Made by a program: the position numbers and the translations under genes. From Sulfurimonas sp. HSL3-1 (GTDB lineage: Bacteria > Campylobacterota > Campylobacteria > Campylobacterales > Sulfurimonadaceae), in contig NZ_CP147920.1 of assembly GCF_039645995.1 (NCBI RefSeq), positions 1,240,001 to 1,304,000 on the forward strand: a DNA stretch of 64,000 nt, given 5' to 3'. Of this stretch, positions 1 to 8,626 are shown in pieces (position 1 is the stretch's first letter; each line of letters starts with the position of its first letter). Below the pieces are notes generated by a model. That model did no database searches. It worked only from the letters and a program-made list of their open reading frames with translations, and was not told the origin of the DNA.

Positions 1-485
1 CGGTGCTGGGGGGAATTTTCCTCTTTTTCAAACCGCTGCAGGTGGATATTGCCTCCCCGGGGGAGCTCGCACAGATCGAGCTGGATCATTTTACGGTCTA
101 TGAGGTCGCGTCGACCGGGGTGAAAACGATACTGGCGGGGCAGCATGCATCGCGCTTTCCCGACCGCTACGAGGTGGACGATCTCAACCTCACCGACCGT
201 TCGGAGGGGCACGTTGAGACGATGAAGGCCCGCAAAGGGATCTATAAAGAGCCGCTGATCTCCCTCGAAGGGGATGTGCGCTTCAGACGCGACGATGGGA
301 TCACCTTTGAGACCGCGCAGGCCGATTACAACCAGAGTTCCGGGGTCGTGCGCGCGCCGGGCGCTTTCGTGCTCTTGCAGGCCCGGGACCGCGTTGACGG
401 CAAAAACCTTTATTATAACCTCAACAGCGGCGATATCAGTGCGAAAAAGATCGTCGGAATCTATACCATGAAGGAGAAGATGTGA
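1..485 (+). CDS. lptC: LptC-like LPS export protein (5' end outside window)
   Basis: The reading frame is open from the window edge, so the real start lies upstream; the GTG at position 3 is probably an internal codon. The first visible residues (LGGIFLFF) look like the end of a single N-terminal membrane anchor. A periplasmic domain of about 145 residues follows, of the size and beta-rich character of LptC, which passes lipopolysaccharide from the LptBFG transporter to LptA. The assignment leans on context: the stop overlaps the lptA start by four bases (GTGA). In other Campylobacterota this gene sits between a KdsC-type phosphatase and lptA. Sequence similarity alone is weak, as is usual for LptC. 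Confidence 0.75.
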   Translation, partial: VLGGIFLFFKPLQVDIASPGELAQIELDHFTVYEVASTGVKTILAGQHASRFPDRYEVDDLNLTDRSEGHVETMKARKGIYKEPLISLEGDVRFRRDDGITFETAQADYNQSSGVVRAPGAFVLLQARDRVDGKNLYYNLNSGDISAKKIVGIYTMKEKM

Positions 486-961
486 AGTCCGCTTTAGCCC
501 TTATCCTGGCCACGGCAGTGGCCGGGAGCCTCTATGCAGCCGAACAGCTCAGAATCGTTGCCGACGCGTTTACGGCAAATGAAAAAAAGGGACGTTCGGT
601 CTTTGAGGGCCATGTGCACATCAAGATGGGAAGCGACGAACTCAACGCCTCGCGCGTCGAGGTCTATACCGCGGCTGATCGTACGCCGACGAAGTACATC
701 GCCAGCGGCGACGCCTCGTTTTTCCTCAAGGCCGACAACGGTTCCACCTACAGCGGGCGTGCGCAGAAGGTCATTTATCTGCCGCTCAAAGAGCAGTACA
801 GTTTCTACGGAGACGTCCACCTCATGCAGCACGATGAGCACAAGCAGATCGACGGTGAAGAAGTCGTGGTCAATATCCAGGAGGGTACGGCCGCGGCCAA
901 GGGGGCGGAGCGCCAGCCCGTTATCATGATCTTCAATCTCCCCGAGGAGAAAAAGAAGTGA
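482..961 (+). CDS. lptA: LptA-like periplasmic LPS transport protein (OstA domain)
   Basis: This 159-residue protein has a signal peptide (cleavage probably after LYAA, near residue 20) and one OstA/LptA domain. The features seen are the early 'LRIVADAFTANEKKG' and 'FEGHVHIKMGSDEL' segments and the late YSFYGDVHL strand, typical of the jelly-roll repeats that bridge the periplasm for lipopolysaccharide. The GTG start overlaps the upstream lptC-like stop by four bases. The stop overlaps the next start (engB) by four, so the three genes are translationally coupled. The length is normal for the family. The main uncertainty is the symbol, since OstA-domain proteins are short and diverse. Confidence 0.85.
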   Translation: MKSALALILATAVAGSLYAAEQLRIVADAFTANEKKGRSVFEGHVHIKMGSDELNASRVEVYTAADRTPTKYIASGDASFFLKADNGSTYSGRAQKVIYLPLKEQYSFYGDVHLMQHDEHKQIDGEEVVVNIQEGTAAAKGAERQPVIMIFNLPEEKKK

Positions 962-1581
962 TCGAGGTCGTTGAAGCGCATTTCGAGACGAGCGCCGCGA
1001 ACATCTCCCAGTCACCGGAGAACGACACCGTCAACGAGGTGGCCTTCATGGCCCGCTCCAACGCAGGCAAAAGTTCGCTGCTCAATGCGCTGTGCAATCA
1101 CAAAAACCTTGCAAAGGTCTCCGCGACGCCGGGCAAAACGCGTCTGATCAACTATTTCGACGCCACGTTCATGGATCGGGAGAACCGCGAAAAATATCCG
1201 GCAAAACTGGTCGACCTTCCCGGGTTCGGATACGCAAAGGTCTCCAAGAGCCTCAAGAGCGACTGGGAGAAGAACCTGACCGACTTCATTACCCAACGCG
1301 AGCAAATCCGTGTCTTCGTCCATCTCGTCGATGCGCGCCACCCCGATCTCCCCATCGACCGCTCCGTCGCTGAGTACCTTGAACAGATCCGCCGCCCCGG
1401 TCAGACCGTTTTGCGCGTCTTTACCAAGGGGGACAAGCTCAACCAGAAAGAGCTTGGGGCGCTGTTGCGGGACTATCCCGGTGCACTGGTCGTCTCCAGC
1501 AGCAAAAAGCGTGGCATTTCAAAACTGGCGACACGCCTTTACGATCTCCTGACGGAGTATGATGATGGCCATACACTATAG
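958..1581 (+). CDS. engB: EngB/YsxC ribosome-biogenesis GTPase
   Basis: This 207-residue GTPase of the EngB (YsxC/YihA) family helps assemble the large ribosomal subunit. All G motifs are visible: G1 in 'ARSNAGKSSLLNAL' (near residues 31-44), G3 in DLPGFGYAK, G4 as TKGDK and G5 around SSSKKR. The start is GTG, overlapping the lptA stop (GTGA). The 3' end overlaps the next gene by 23 bases. EngB placed between lptA and a PBP2 gene matches the order I recall from C. jejuni. It is cytoplasmic and nothing looks unusual. Confidence 0.95.
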   Translation: MIEVVEAHFETSAANISQSPENDTVNEVAFMARSNAGKSSLLNALCNHKNLAKVSATPGKTRLINYFDATFMDRENREKYPAKLVDLPGFGYAKVSKSLKSDWEKNLTDFITQREQIRVFVHLVDARHPDLPIDRSVAEYLEQIRRPGQTVLRVFTKGDKLNQKELGALLRDYPGALVVSSSKKRGISKLATRLYDLLTEYDDGHTL

Positions 1582-2026
1582 AAAAGCGACCCTGGCCGAT
1601 ATCGAGGCGATGCAGCGCCTCGTCGCGCCCAAGGTCGAAGACGGCACCATCCTCGTGCGCAGCAACGACGAGCTGGCGACCAACATCCGCTCCTACATCC
1701 TCGCCTTTGACGACGAGCGCCTGATCGGCTTTACGGCCCTGCATGTGCATTCGCCGGAGCTGGCGGAGATCCGTTCGCTTATTGTCGACGAGCCCTACCG
1801 CAACCGCGGGATCGGGGCGGAACTGGTCAAACTGGAACTGGAAGAGGGCAAAAAACTCGGACTCAAACGGATCCTGGCACTTACCTATGCGGCCCGTTTT
1901 TTCGAAAAACTCTCCTTTTCCGAGATCCCAAAAGAGAGCCTGCCCGAACATAAGATCTGGGCCGACTGTATCAAATGCAAGCACTTTCCGGTATGCAACG
2001 AAATCGCGCTGATCAAAACCCTCTGA
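1559..2026 (+). CDS. GNAT acetyltransferase, ArgA-like short form
   Basis: The protein is a single GNAT domain of 155 residues. The acetyl-CoA-binding loop is PYRNRGIGAELV (about residues 79-90). The C-terminal tail carries a Cys pattern, 'WADCIKCKHFPVCNE'. That tail is typical of short stand-alone N-acetylglutamate synthases (first step of arginine synthesis), which makes this the most likely role. Three ATG codons are stacked at the start (1559, 1562, 1565) and any could be used. The gene overlaps engB by 23 bases and the following membrane-protein gene by up to 52. It could instead acetylate another small molecule or protein. Confidence 0.7.
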   Translation: MMMAIHYRKATLADIEAMQRLVAPKVEDGTILVRSNDELATNIRSYILAFDDERLIGFTALHVHSPELAEIRSLIVDEPYRNRGIGAELVKLELEEGKKLGLKRILALTYAARFFEKLSFSEIPKESLPEHKIWADCIKCKHFPVCNEIALIKTL

Positions 2027-2445
2027 TCTGGCTTTTTTTCGCGCTGCTCTTCGTGCCCTACGAAGCGCTCTCCATGCACTACCTCTATCTGCCGCCGATG
2101 TTCGGCGTCCTTTTTTTCCTCTACATCAGGGCGCTCGACACCCATTCGTCCTTCGCGTTTTTCCTGATCCTGATCCTGCTGGTCATCGCCGAGACCGCCA
2201 AAGGGTATCTGCTGCTCAGCACGCTCTTCTTCTATACGGTCAGCTACTTCCTGATCCTGCCGCGGATCAAAAGTATCGTCTCCTGCCATCTCTGCCTCAA
2301 CGCGATCATCGTGGTGCTCGCCTACGTCGGCTACTGGGCGTTTACAGCCCTTTTTGCGAATATGTTCGCCCTGCCGCTGCCGCAGCTTGATTTCAAGGTC
2401 ATCTTTTATATGATGATCGAATTTTTTCTGGTGGGGCTGCTGTGA
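1975..2445 (+). CDS. Small polytopic membrane protein upstream of PBP2 (MreD position)
   Basis: The protein is at most 156 residues with about five hydrophobic segments, and it ends in a membrane helix. The listed ATG at 1975 overlaps the acetyltransferase by 52 bases. ATG 1993, or a CTG near 2023, would shorten the polar N-terminus and may be the true start. I recognise no catalytic motif. Its stop overlaps the GTG start of the PBP2 gene, so the two are coupled. In many bacteria the small membrane protein before PBP2 is MreD of the elongasome. The size and topology allow that, but the sequence itself does not prove it. Confidence 0.65.
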   Translation: MQALSGMQRNRADQNPLIWLFFALLFVPYEALSMHYLYLPPMFGVLFFLYIRALDTHSSFAFFLILILLVIAETAKGYLLLSTLFFYTVSYFLILPRIKSIVSCHLCLNAIIVVLAYVGYWAFTALFANMFALPLPQLDFKVIFYMMIEFFLVGLL

Positions 2446-4226
2446 GAACCCGTTTCCTCATCGCCCTGTTCATTTTTATCTGGGTTTCGCTGCTCAGCCG
2501 CGTCTACTATCTGAGCGTGCACTCCAACCGCTATTATGAGCAGCTTTCCATGGAGAACACGCTCAAAACGGAGCGCATCGCGCCGGTCCGCGGCGAGATA
2601 CTTGACCGGAATTTCAAGCCCCTCGCCATCAACAAGCTGGGCTTCAAGATCGAGATCATGCCCCATCTGAACACCCAGCGGCGGATCGAGAGCCTTCAGA
2701 CGACGCTGGAGCGGATCCAGCAGCTGCTGCCGATGCTCGATGCGCAGAAGATGATCAAGATCTACAAGCAGAACGATTCGCACTACAACCACCGCGAGAT
2801 CGCCGTGGCCGACTTTATCTCATACGAGGACATTCTGCCTGTCTATTCCGAGCTGAACCTGCTTGAAAACGTCAAGATCTCCCCGGCGCCGATGCGCTAT
2901 TACCCCTACCAGAAGATCGCGGCGCATCTCATCGGCTATACGGCGAAATCCAACCAGCAGGAGATCGAGAAGGACCCCGTGCTCAAACTGACGGGCATCG
3001 TCGGGAAATCGGGCCTGGAGAAAGAGTATAACACCTACCTCGAGGGGATTCCGGGGGAGCGCACGGTGCAGATGAACGCGCTCAACGAGGAGATCTCCGT
3101 GCTCGAAACCCGCAAGGCGGTGGAGAACCGGAACCTGGTGCTCACCATCGACATGCGGCTGCAGCAGTACATCAGCCGCCTGATGGAGGGAAATGCAGGC
3201 GCCGTGGTCGTGATGGGCCTTGACGGCGAGATCCTCTCGGCGGGAAGCTACCCTGAATACAACCCCAATACCTTCGTCTCGGGGATCTCGGCAAAGAAAT
3301 GGAACGCGCTGATCAACGACCTCGACATGCCCTTTACGAACAAGATCGTCAACGGGCTCTATCCGCCGGGCTCTACCATCAAACCTTCCATCGGGCTTGT
3401 CTATCTCGACAGCGGGATCAGCCAGTGGTGGTACGTCACCTGCAGTGGTACGATGAAGCTGGGGAACCGGAATTTCCGCTGCTGGAAAAGCTGGGGTCAC
3501 GGCAAGACCGACCTGCACAAGGCGATCCGGGAGAGCTGCGACGACTACTTCTACAAAGGGAGCCTCAAGGTCGGGATCGAAAAGATCAGCGACGGGTTGA
3601 AAAACTTTGGCCTGGGCAACAAAACGGGGATAGACCTTCCCAACGAGTTCATCGGCACCATCCCCAACCGGGCGTGGAAACGGGAGCGCTACAACGAGCC
3701 GTGGTATATCGGCGAGACGCTCAACACCTCCATCGGGCAGGGAAGTGTGCTCGTCACGCCCCTGCAGATCGCCCAGAACACGGCGCTCCTCGCCGGTGGG
3801 AAACTGCCCCGGCCGCGGCTGGCGCGCATGATCGACAATAACCTGACCAAAGCGGTCTACCGGGATGTCCTGACCCCTGCGCAAAAAGCGGACCTTCCCA
3901 TTATCCGCCGGGCGATGCGCCAGGTCTGCAGCCATCCCAAAGGGACGGCATCCTCCCAGATCAAAACCACGGTGCCCATCGCGGGCAAGACCGGGACCGC
4001 CCAGGTGGTCGGGATCCCGCAGGCGACGAAGAAACGGATCAAAGAGGAGGATATGGCCTACTATACGCGCTCACACGCCTGGTTGACGACCTACGGGCCC
4101 TACAAGCATCCCAAATACGTCGTCACCGCCCTGATTGAACACGGCGGCCACGGGGCCAGCGCCGCCGGCGACATCGTCTCGAAGATCTATGACAAACTGG
4201 TGGAGTTCGGGTATATCAAAAAATAG
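2442..4226 (+). CDS. mrdA: Penicillin-binding protein 2 (elongasome transpeptidase)
   Basis: This 594-residue class B PBP has one N-terminal membrane anchor (residues 5-23), a PBP dimerisation domain (about 45-200) and a transpeptidase domain. The active-site triad motifs are in place: SxxK as S311-T-I-K314, SxN-type as S365-C-D367, and KTG as K516-T-G518. It cross-links peptidoglycan during lateral wall synthesis, partnered by RodA. The GTG start overlaps the upstream membrane-protein stop. It is the last gene of the 1-4.2 kb operon; a convergent exchanger gene follows 13 bases later. Confidence 0.95.
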   Translation: MRTRFLIALFIFIWVSLLSRVYYLSVHSNRYYEQLSMENTLKTERIAPVRGEILDRNFKPLAINKLGFKIEIMPHLNTQRRIESLQTTLERIQQLLPMLDAQKMIKIYKQNDSHYNHREIAVADFISYEDILPVYSELNLLENVKISPAPMRYYPYQKIAAHLIGYTAKSNQQEIEKDPVLKLTGIVGKSGLEKEYNTYLEGIPGERTVQMNALNEEISVLETRKAVENRNLVLTIDMRLQQYISRLMEGNAGAVVVMGLDGEILSAGSYPEYNPNTFVSGISAKKWNALINDLDMPFTNKIVNGLYPPGSTIKPSIGLVYLDSGISQWWYVTCSGTMKLGNRNFRCWKSWGHGKTDLHKAIRESCDDYFYKGSLKVGIEKISDGLKNFGLGNKTGIDLPNEFIGTIPNRAWKRERYNEPWYIGETLNTSIGQGSVLVTPLQIAQNTALLAGGKLPRPRLARMIDNNLTKAVYRDVLTPAQKADLPIIRRAMRQVCSHPKGTASSQIKTTVPIAGKTGTAQVVGIPQATKKRIKEEDMAYYTRSHAWLTTYGPYKHPKYVVTALIEHGGHGASAAGDIVSKIYDKLVEFGYIKK

Positions 4227-4239
4227 CGGCTGCCGGGGC

Positions 4240-5169
4240 CTACTGCCCGAGTGCGCTTTTGACGAAGAGGGCAAAGATCATCAGCAGAATGATCCCGCCG
4301 GCTTTGCTGTAGAGCTTATTGGCAAGGACCAGCAGCAGGGCGAGTGAAGCGGCCATCATAATGTAGATGTCGGCGAGGTTTGTCCCGTTGATGGGAAGCG
4401 GGCGGATAATGGCAGCGCCGCCGAGCACCATGGCGAAGTTGGCCACGTTGGAACCGATGATATTGCCGATGCTCAGATCGGCATTACCCTTTTTGAGGGC
4501 GACAAGGGAGACGACAAGCTCCGGCAGCGACGTCCCGAAGGCGATCAGCAGCAAGCCGATGACCCATTCGCTTACCCCGAGGCTGCGGGCGATCATGCTG
4601 GCGCTTTCGACGACGAAGTGGGCCCCGCCGATGGTCATAACGAAGCCCACGAGGAGCAGCGCGATTGTTTTGCCCCAGGCAAAGGACTCTTTTTCAAGGC
4701 TCTCATCGATCTCTTCGGTCAGTTCCGAACCGTCCGTCGAGAAGAGGAAATAAAGGTAGGCAGCCATGAGCATGACAAAGATACTGCCCTCGAAACGGCC
4801 GATGACGCCGTCGTAAGCCGTCAGGAAATAGAGAATGACGGGAAAGAGGATCCAGGCGCTGTCGCGGTTGAACAGATCGCGGTTCGGGTTCATCTTTTTC
4901 GCCAGGACGAAGACGAGGCCCAGGACGAGGGTGATATTCATCGTCACGCTGCCGACGACGTTTGCCACGGCCATTTCCGGTTTGGCGTACCATGATGCCG
5001 TCATGGACGCCGCCATCTCCGGCAGGGAGGTGCCGAATCCGACCAGCGTCGCACCGATGACGAAGTGGGAGATGTTATAGTGCAGGGCGATCCGCTCGGA
5101 TTCGCGGATAATGAAATCCGCCCCCCAGATCAGCGCCGCCATCGCGGCAACGAAAACAAGATACTCCAT
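4240..5169 (-). CDS. CaCA-family calcium/sodium antiporter (YrbG-like)
   Basis: The 309-residue polytopic membrane protein carries two inverted alpha-repeats, each with the signature GTSLPE (residues 46-51 and 212-217). Downstream NVVGSV and NIIGSN segments match cation-binding repeats of K+-dependent Na+/Ca2+ exchangers. An acidic cytoplasmic loop (about 145-163) separates the halves. I chose ATG 5169: it begins directly before the first helix and overlaps the ybeY stop by one base (TAATG), which implies coupling. An upstream extension would add only an antisense-like basic stretch. The ion actually carried cannot be read from sequence. Confidence 0.9.
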   Translation of the reverse strand: MEYLVFVAAMAALIWGADFIIRESERIALHYNISHFVIGATLVGFGTSLPEMAASMTASWYAKPEMAVANVVGSVTMNITLVLGLVFVLAKKMNPNRDLFNRDSAWILFPVILYFLTAYDGVIGRFEGSIFVMLMAAYLYFLFSTDGSELTEEIDESLEKESFAWGKTIALLLVGFVMTIGGAHFVVESASMIARSLGVSEWVIGLLLIAFGTSLPELVVSLVALKKGNADLSIGNIIGSNVANFAMVLGGAAIIRPLPINGTNLADIYIMMAASLALLLVLANKLYSKAGGIILLMIFALFVKSALGQ

Positions 5170-5600
5170 TACGCCTCCTCGGTACGGACGATCAGGCTGC
5201 TCGGCAGTCCGAGCGCTTTGATGATTTCTTCCTCTTTGCACCGCATCTCGCCCTCGTCCGTTTCATGGTCGAAGCCCAGCAGGTGCAGGACGCCGTGCAG
5301 AAAGAGCAGGGCGCACTCCTCGGCTTCGCTGTGGCCGAAACGCGCCGCGCCGCTGCGCACATGATCGGCGCTGATGACGATGCTGCCGATCGGCGCCATA
5401 GGCATCGGATCGTAAGGGAAGCTCAGTACATCGGTCGCTTTGTCGATACCGCGGTGATCGCGGTTGAGTACGCGGATCGTCTCGTCGTCGCAGATGACAA
5501 GCTCCATCTCGCCTGCGTCCAGGGCGTCAACAATGGCGTCAAGCAGCGTAAAGTCCGGTTGAAAATCCGTCTGGTTGTCAATATCAATCATAGTCGGCAT
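5169..5600 (-). CDS. ybeY: YbeY endoribonuclease (rRNA maturation)
   Basis: YbeY processes 16S rRNA ends and takes part in ribosome quality control. The zinc-binding motif HGVLHLLGFDH (HxxxHxxxxxH) is intact near the C-terminus, followed by acidic residues as usual. The length of about 143 residues is typical. The start is uncertain: ATG 5600 gives MPTMIDIDNQ, ATG 5591 is three codons further in, and a TTG at 5609 is also in frame. None has a strong Shine-Dalgarno sequence. The stop overlaps the antiporter start by one base. It is divergent from the Tat-exported dehydrogenase subunit gene. Confidence 0.9.
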   Translation of the reverse strand: MPTMIDIDNQTDFQPDFTLLDAIVDALDAGEMELVICDDETIRVLNRDHRGIDKATDVLSFPYDPMPMAPIGSIVISADHVRSGAARFGHSEAEECALLFLHGVLHLLGFDHETDEGEMRCKEEEIIKALGLPSSLIVRTEEA

Positions 5601-5666
5601 TTTAGCCAATCTGTGCTTTAGCGTGCCGTTACTGAACCGTTTTTGCCGCTATGCTACAATCAATTC

Positions 5667-6173
5667 ATGATAAACCGACGAACCCTCCTGTTCGGGGGCG
5701 CGGCGCTCCTGCTGCTGCCTGCCGAAAGCGGCGCGGAATACGCCCGTCCCGTCACCATGCTCAACGAGCCGTATCAGACCATCGCCGCCGTCCAGCGCGA
5801 CCTCTTTCCCGGCGGCAGTGCCCCTTCGCCCCGGCTGCTCAAGGCGATCGACTATCTCGGTGGTGTCATGCGCGATCCTTACGTCGATGAAGAGGATAAG
5901 CGTTTTCTCTCCAACGGCGCGCGCTGGCTGAACCTGCAGGCGCGCGAGGATTTCGGCAAAGCTTACTATGTACTTGATTCGGAGCGGCGCCAGCAGGTCC
6001 TGCAAAAGGTTTCCGGACTCGCCTGGGGAGACAACTGGCTCTGGAGCATACTCTCCTATCTTTTCGAAGCCCTGCTGAGCGACCCTGTCTACGGCGCGAA
6101 CACCCACGAAGCAGGGTGGCACTGGCTGCAGTACGAACCCGGATATCCCCGGCCGAAGGCACCGTTAATATGA
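5667..6173 (+). CDS. Gluconate 2-dehydrogenase subunit 3-like protein (Tat substrate)
   Basis: This 168-residue protein begins MINRRTLLFGGAALLLL, a twin-arginine-like signal, followed by a compact helical domain resembling the small (subunit 3) partner of membrane-associated GMC dehydrogenases. That subunit usually escorts the FAD-binding large subunit through the Tat pathway. The start was placed at ATG 5667 rather than an upstream TTG (5643), because the signal begins there. Its stop overlaps the GMC oxidoreductase start (ATGA), so the two products are probably made in equal amounts. The family call rests on context plus modest similarity. Confidence 0.8.
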   Translation: MINRRTLLFGGAALLLLPAESGAEYARPVTMLNEPYQTIAAVQRDLFPGGSAPSPRLLKAIDYLGGVMRDPYVDEEDKRFLSNGARWLNLQAREDFGKAYYVLDSERRQQVLQKVSGLAWGDNWLWSILSYLFEALLSDPVYGANTHEAGWHWLQYEPGYPRPKAPLI

Positions 6174-7876
6174 AACAATATGATATCTGCATCGTCGGCA
6201 GCGGCGCGGGGGCTTCTCCCGTCGCCTACGAGCTCAGCCGCGCGGGCTACCGTGTTCTCGTACTGGAGAAGGGCCCCTATCTGACGGAGAAGGATTTTAC
6301 CAAGGACGAGATCGCCGTCAGCCGCCGCAGCATCTACACCCCCCGGCTTCGGGAGGAGCAGCATGTCGTGGAGACCTATAGCAGTGACGGCAGCATTGAT
6401 CGCGTGACCGCGGCGGAATCGGGCTGGAACTTCTGGAACGGCTCCATGGTGGGGGGCTCCTCGAATCTGATGAGCGGCTATTTCCACCGGATGAAACCGG
6501 TCGATTTCAGGCTCCGATCCGCCTTCGGGCCCGTCGAAGGGGCCAACGTCGTCGACTGGCCCATCTCCTACGACGACATGGAACCCTATTTTACGAAAGT
6601 CGAACAGCTCGTCGGCGTCTCGGGCCGGGTCGTCGAACACCCCTTCCAGGAGCGCCGCTCCACGAAGGATTTCCCCTTCCCGCCGACCTGGGAGCAGCCC
6701 ATCTCCGGCTGGTTCGATACGGCCTGCGAAACACTCGGCTACCACAGCATCCCCACGCCGAGGGCCGTGCTCCCCTTCGACGCCCTGGGGCGCAGCGGCT
6801 GTTCCTACTCCAACTTTTGCGGCAGCTACGGCTGCGCGACGGGCGCCAAGGGCAACGCCCGCGCGGCACTCCTTGAAAAGGCGAAAGCGACGGGGCGGTG
6901 CGATATTCTGCCGAACGTGTTTGTCTACAGACTCGATGCAGACCGGCAGCGCGTCACGGCGGCACACTACTTTGATGCCGACGGCAGATCCCACACCGTC
7001 ACGGCAGGCACCTTCGTCGTCGCCGCCCAGGCGATCGAAAGCGTACGCCTGCTGTTCAATTCGCGCAATGATCTCCACCCCGACGGCCTGGGAAACGCCA
7101 ACGGCCAGCTGGGCAAGAACCTTATCTTTTCCGCCGGCGGCAGCGGGCGGGGGAGGTTCGAGTTTGCCCGCCTGAACGAACGGCAGCGCTTTGAGCTGAT
7201 GACGCGCGGCGCCTTCGTCAACCGCTCGTTGCAGGAGTGGTATGTCTATCATCAAAACGGGCGCGCGCTGAAAGGGGGGACGATCGATTTCCTCTTCGAA
7301 CATCCCAACCCCGTCAGCCGCGCCCTGCGCGAGCTCTACGACGACGAGGGCAATCTGCTCTGGGGACGGAAACTGCAGGCACGGCTTAAGCACGCCTTCA
7401 CGGCGTCGCGCATCTTCGCTTTCGAGGTCTTTAACGACTGGATGCCGACGGACAAATGCTTTGTTTCTGTTGACGAAAGCGTGAAAGACAAGTGGGGAGT
7501 ACCCGTCGGCAAGATCCGCCTCTACGGCCATCCGCACGATATCGAGGTTGGGAATTACCTGGCCGCAAAAGCGGAGCGTGTCCTGCGGCAGATGGGAGCG
7601 GTAGAGATCGAGAGCGACATCTCCTCGGCCCCGCCGCCCAACCTGGTCGCCGGCGGGTGCCGTTTCGGGACTGACCCCGAACACTCCGTCCTCGACCCCG
7701 ACTGCAGGATGCACGGCATCGCCAATCTCTACGTCTCCGATGCGAGCTTCATGCCGACGGGCGGAAGCGTGCCCTACACCTGGACGATCTACGCCAATGC
7801 TTTCCGGGTCGCCGATGCCATCATTGCCGCGCTCAAAGGCCGGGAAACAGGCTATAATAACGTCAAAGATTCATAA
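6170..7876 (+). CDS. GMC-family FAD-dependent dehydrogenase, large subunit
   Basis: The 568-residue flavoprotein has an N-terminal Rossmann motif (IVGSGAGASPVAYEL, residues 6-20) with the acidic strand end LVLEKGPYL. A GMC signature region lies around GSMVGGSSNLMSG, and the C-terminal FAD/active-site segment is SDASFMPTGGSVPYTWT. It has no signal of its own, which fits export by piggy-back with the Tat-signal small subunit it overlaps. It likely oxidises an alcohol or sugar acid in the periplasm. The substrate is unknown. The cytochrome c subunit that often completes such complexes is not adjacent; QueC follows. Confidence 0.88.
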   Translation: MKQYDICIVGSGAGASPVAYELSRAGYRVLVLEKGPYLTEKDFTKDEIAVSRRSIYTPRLREEQHVVETYSSDGSIDRVTAAESGWNFWNGSMVGGSSNLMSGYFHRMKPVDFRLRSAFGPVEGANVVDWPISYDDMEPYFTKVEQLVGVSGRVVEHPFQERRSTKDFPFPPTWEQPISGWFDTACETLGYHSIPTPRAVLPFDALGRSGCSYSNFCGSYGCATGAKGNARAALLEKAKATGRCDILPNVFVYRLDADRQRVTAAHYFDADGRSHTVTAGTFVVAAQAIESVRLLFNSRNDLHPDGLGNANGQLGKNLIFSAGGSGRGRFEFARLNERQRFELMTRGAFVNRSLQEWYVYHQNGRALKGGTIDFLFEHPNPVSRALRELYDDEGNLLWGRKLQARLKHAFTASRIFAFEVFNDWMPTDKCFVSVDESVKDKWGVPVGKIRLYGHPHDIEVGNYLAAKAERVLRQMGAVEIESDISSAPPPNLVAGGCRFGTDPEHSVLDPDCRMHGIANLYVSDASFMPTGGSVPYTWTIYANAFRVADAIIAALKGRETGYNNVKDS

Positions 7877-7887
7877 GGGGAGCACAC

Positions 7888-8571
7888 GTGGCTAAAAAAG
7901 CGGTCTGTATCATGAGCGGCGGAATGGATTCGACACTGGCGGCCTATATGCTCCGCGCTCAGGGGTATGAGATCGTTGCGGTCCATTTCAACTATGACCA
8001 GCGCACGCAGCAAAAGGAGCTGGAGAGCTTCCGGGCCATCACGGCGCGCCTCGGTACCGGGCAGACCTACGAGATCGATCTGGACTTCTTTGCCGCCATC
8101 GGCGCCTCGGCATTGACGGATAGAAGCATCGACGTTCCCACGGGCGGCATCGAAGCCGGCGTCCCCGTTACCTACGTACCGTTCCGCAACGGTATCTTTT
8201 TGAGCATCGCCGCCGCCATTGCCGAAAAAGAGGGAGCTTCCGTCATCGGCATCGGCGTCGTCGAGGAGGACTCGAGCGGCTACCCCGACTGCCGTGAGGC
8301 CTACATCGAAGCGATGCAACGCGCCGTCAATCTCGGCACGAGGGATGAAACGCAGCTCACCATCGCCATGCCGCTGGTGCACCTTAAAAAGGAGCAGATC
8401 GTTGCCGAGGCCCTCGCGTACGACGTACCGCTCGAACTGACCTGGAGCTGCTACAGTGACGAAGCGGCGGCCTGCGGCGTCTGCGACAGCTGCCGGCTCC
8501 GCCTCAAAGGTTTCGAACTGGCCGGCATACCCGACCCGATTCCCTATCGTGTTAAAAACGGTGTGTCCTAA
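7888..8571 (+). CDS. queC: 7-cyano-7-deazaguanine synthase QueC
   Basis: QueC turns 7-carboxy-7-deazaguanine into preQ0 with ATP and ammonia, a step of queuosine synthesis. The 227-residue protein has the PP-loop motif SGGMDS (residues 10-15) and C-terminal zinc cysteines (CYSDEAAACGVCDSC). The start is GTG 7888, chosen because AAGGGG lies eight bases upstream and MAKKAVCIM matches the family N-terminus. It starts 11 bases after the GMC gene and may be cotranscribed by chance. No preQ1 riboswitch is visible upstream. Confidence 0.95.
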   Translation: MAKKAVCIMSGGMDSTLAAYMLRAQGYEIVAVHFNYDQRTQQKELESFRAITARLGTGQTYEIDLDFFAAIGASALTDRSIDVPTGGIEAGVPVTYVPFRNGIFLSIAAAIAEKEGASVIGIGVVEEDSSGYPDCREAYIEAMQRAVNLGTRDETQLTIAMPLVHLKKEQIVAEALAYDVPLELTWSCYSDEAAACGVCDSCRLRLKGFELAGIPDPIPYRVKNGVS

Positions 8572-8626
8572 GCCTGTCGAAAACTGTTATGATATACAAT
8601 ATCAGAAGTTGACACAAAGGAGTCCG

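Noticed and set aside
6089-7714. 541-codon open frame antisense to the GMC dehydrogenase
   Set aside because: No motif or ribosome site; the plus strand encodes a complete flavoprotein.
7861-7887. preQ1 riboswitch before queC
   Set aside because: Only 11 bases separate the GMC stop and the queC start; there is no room and no conserved aptamer sequence.
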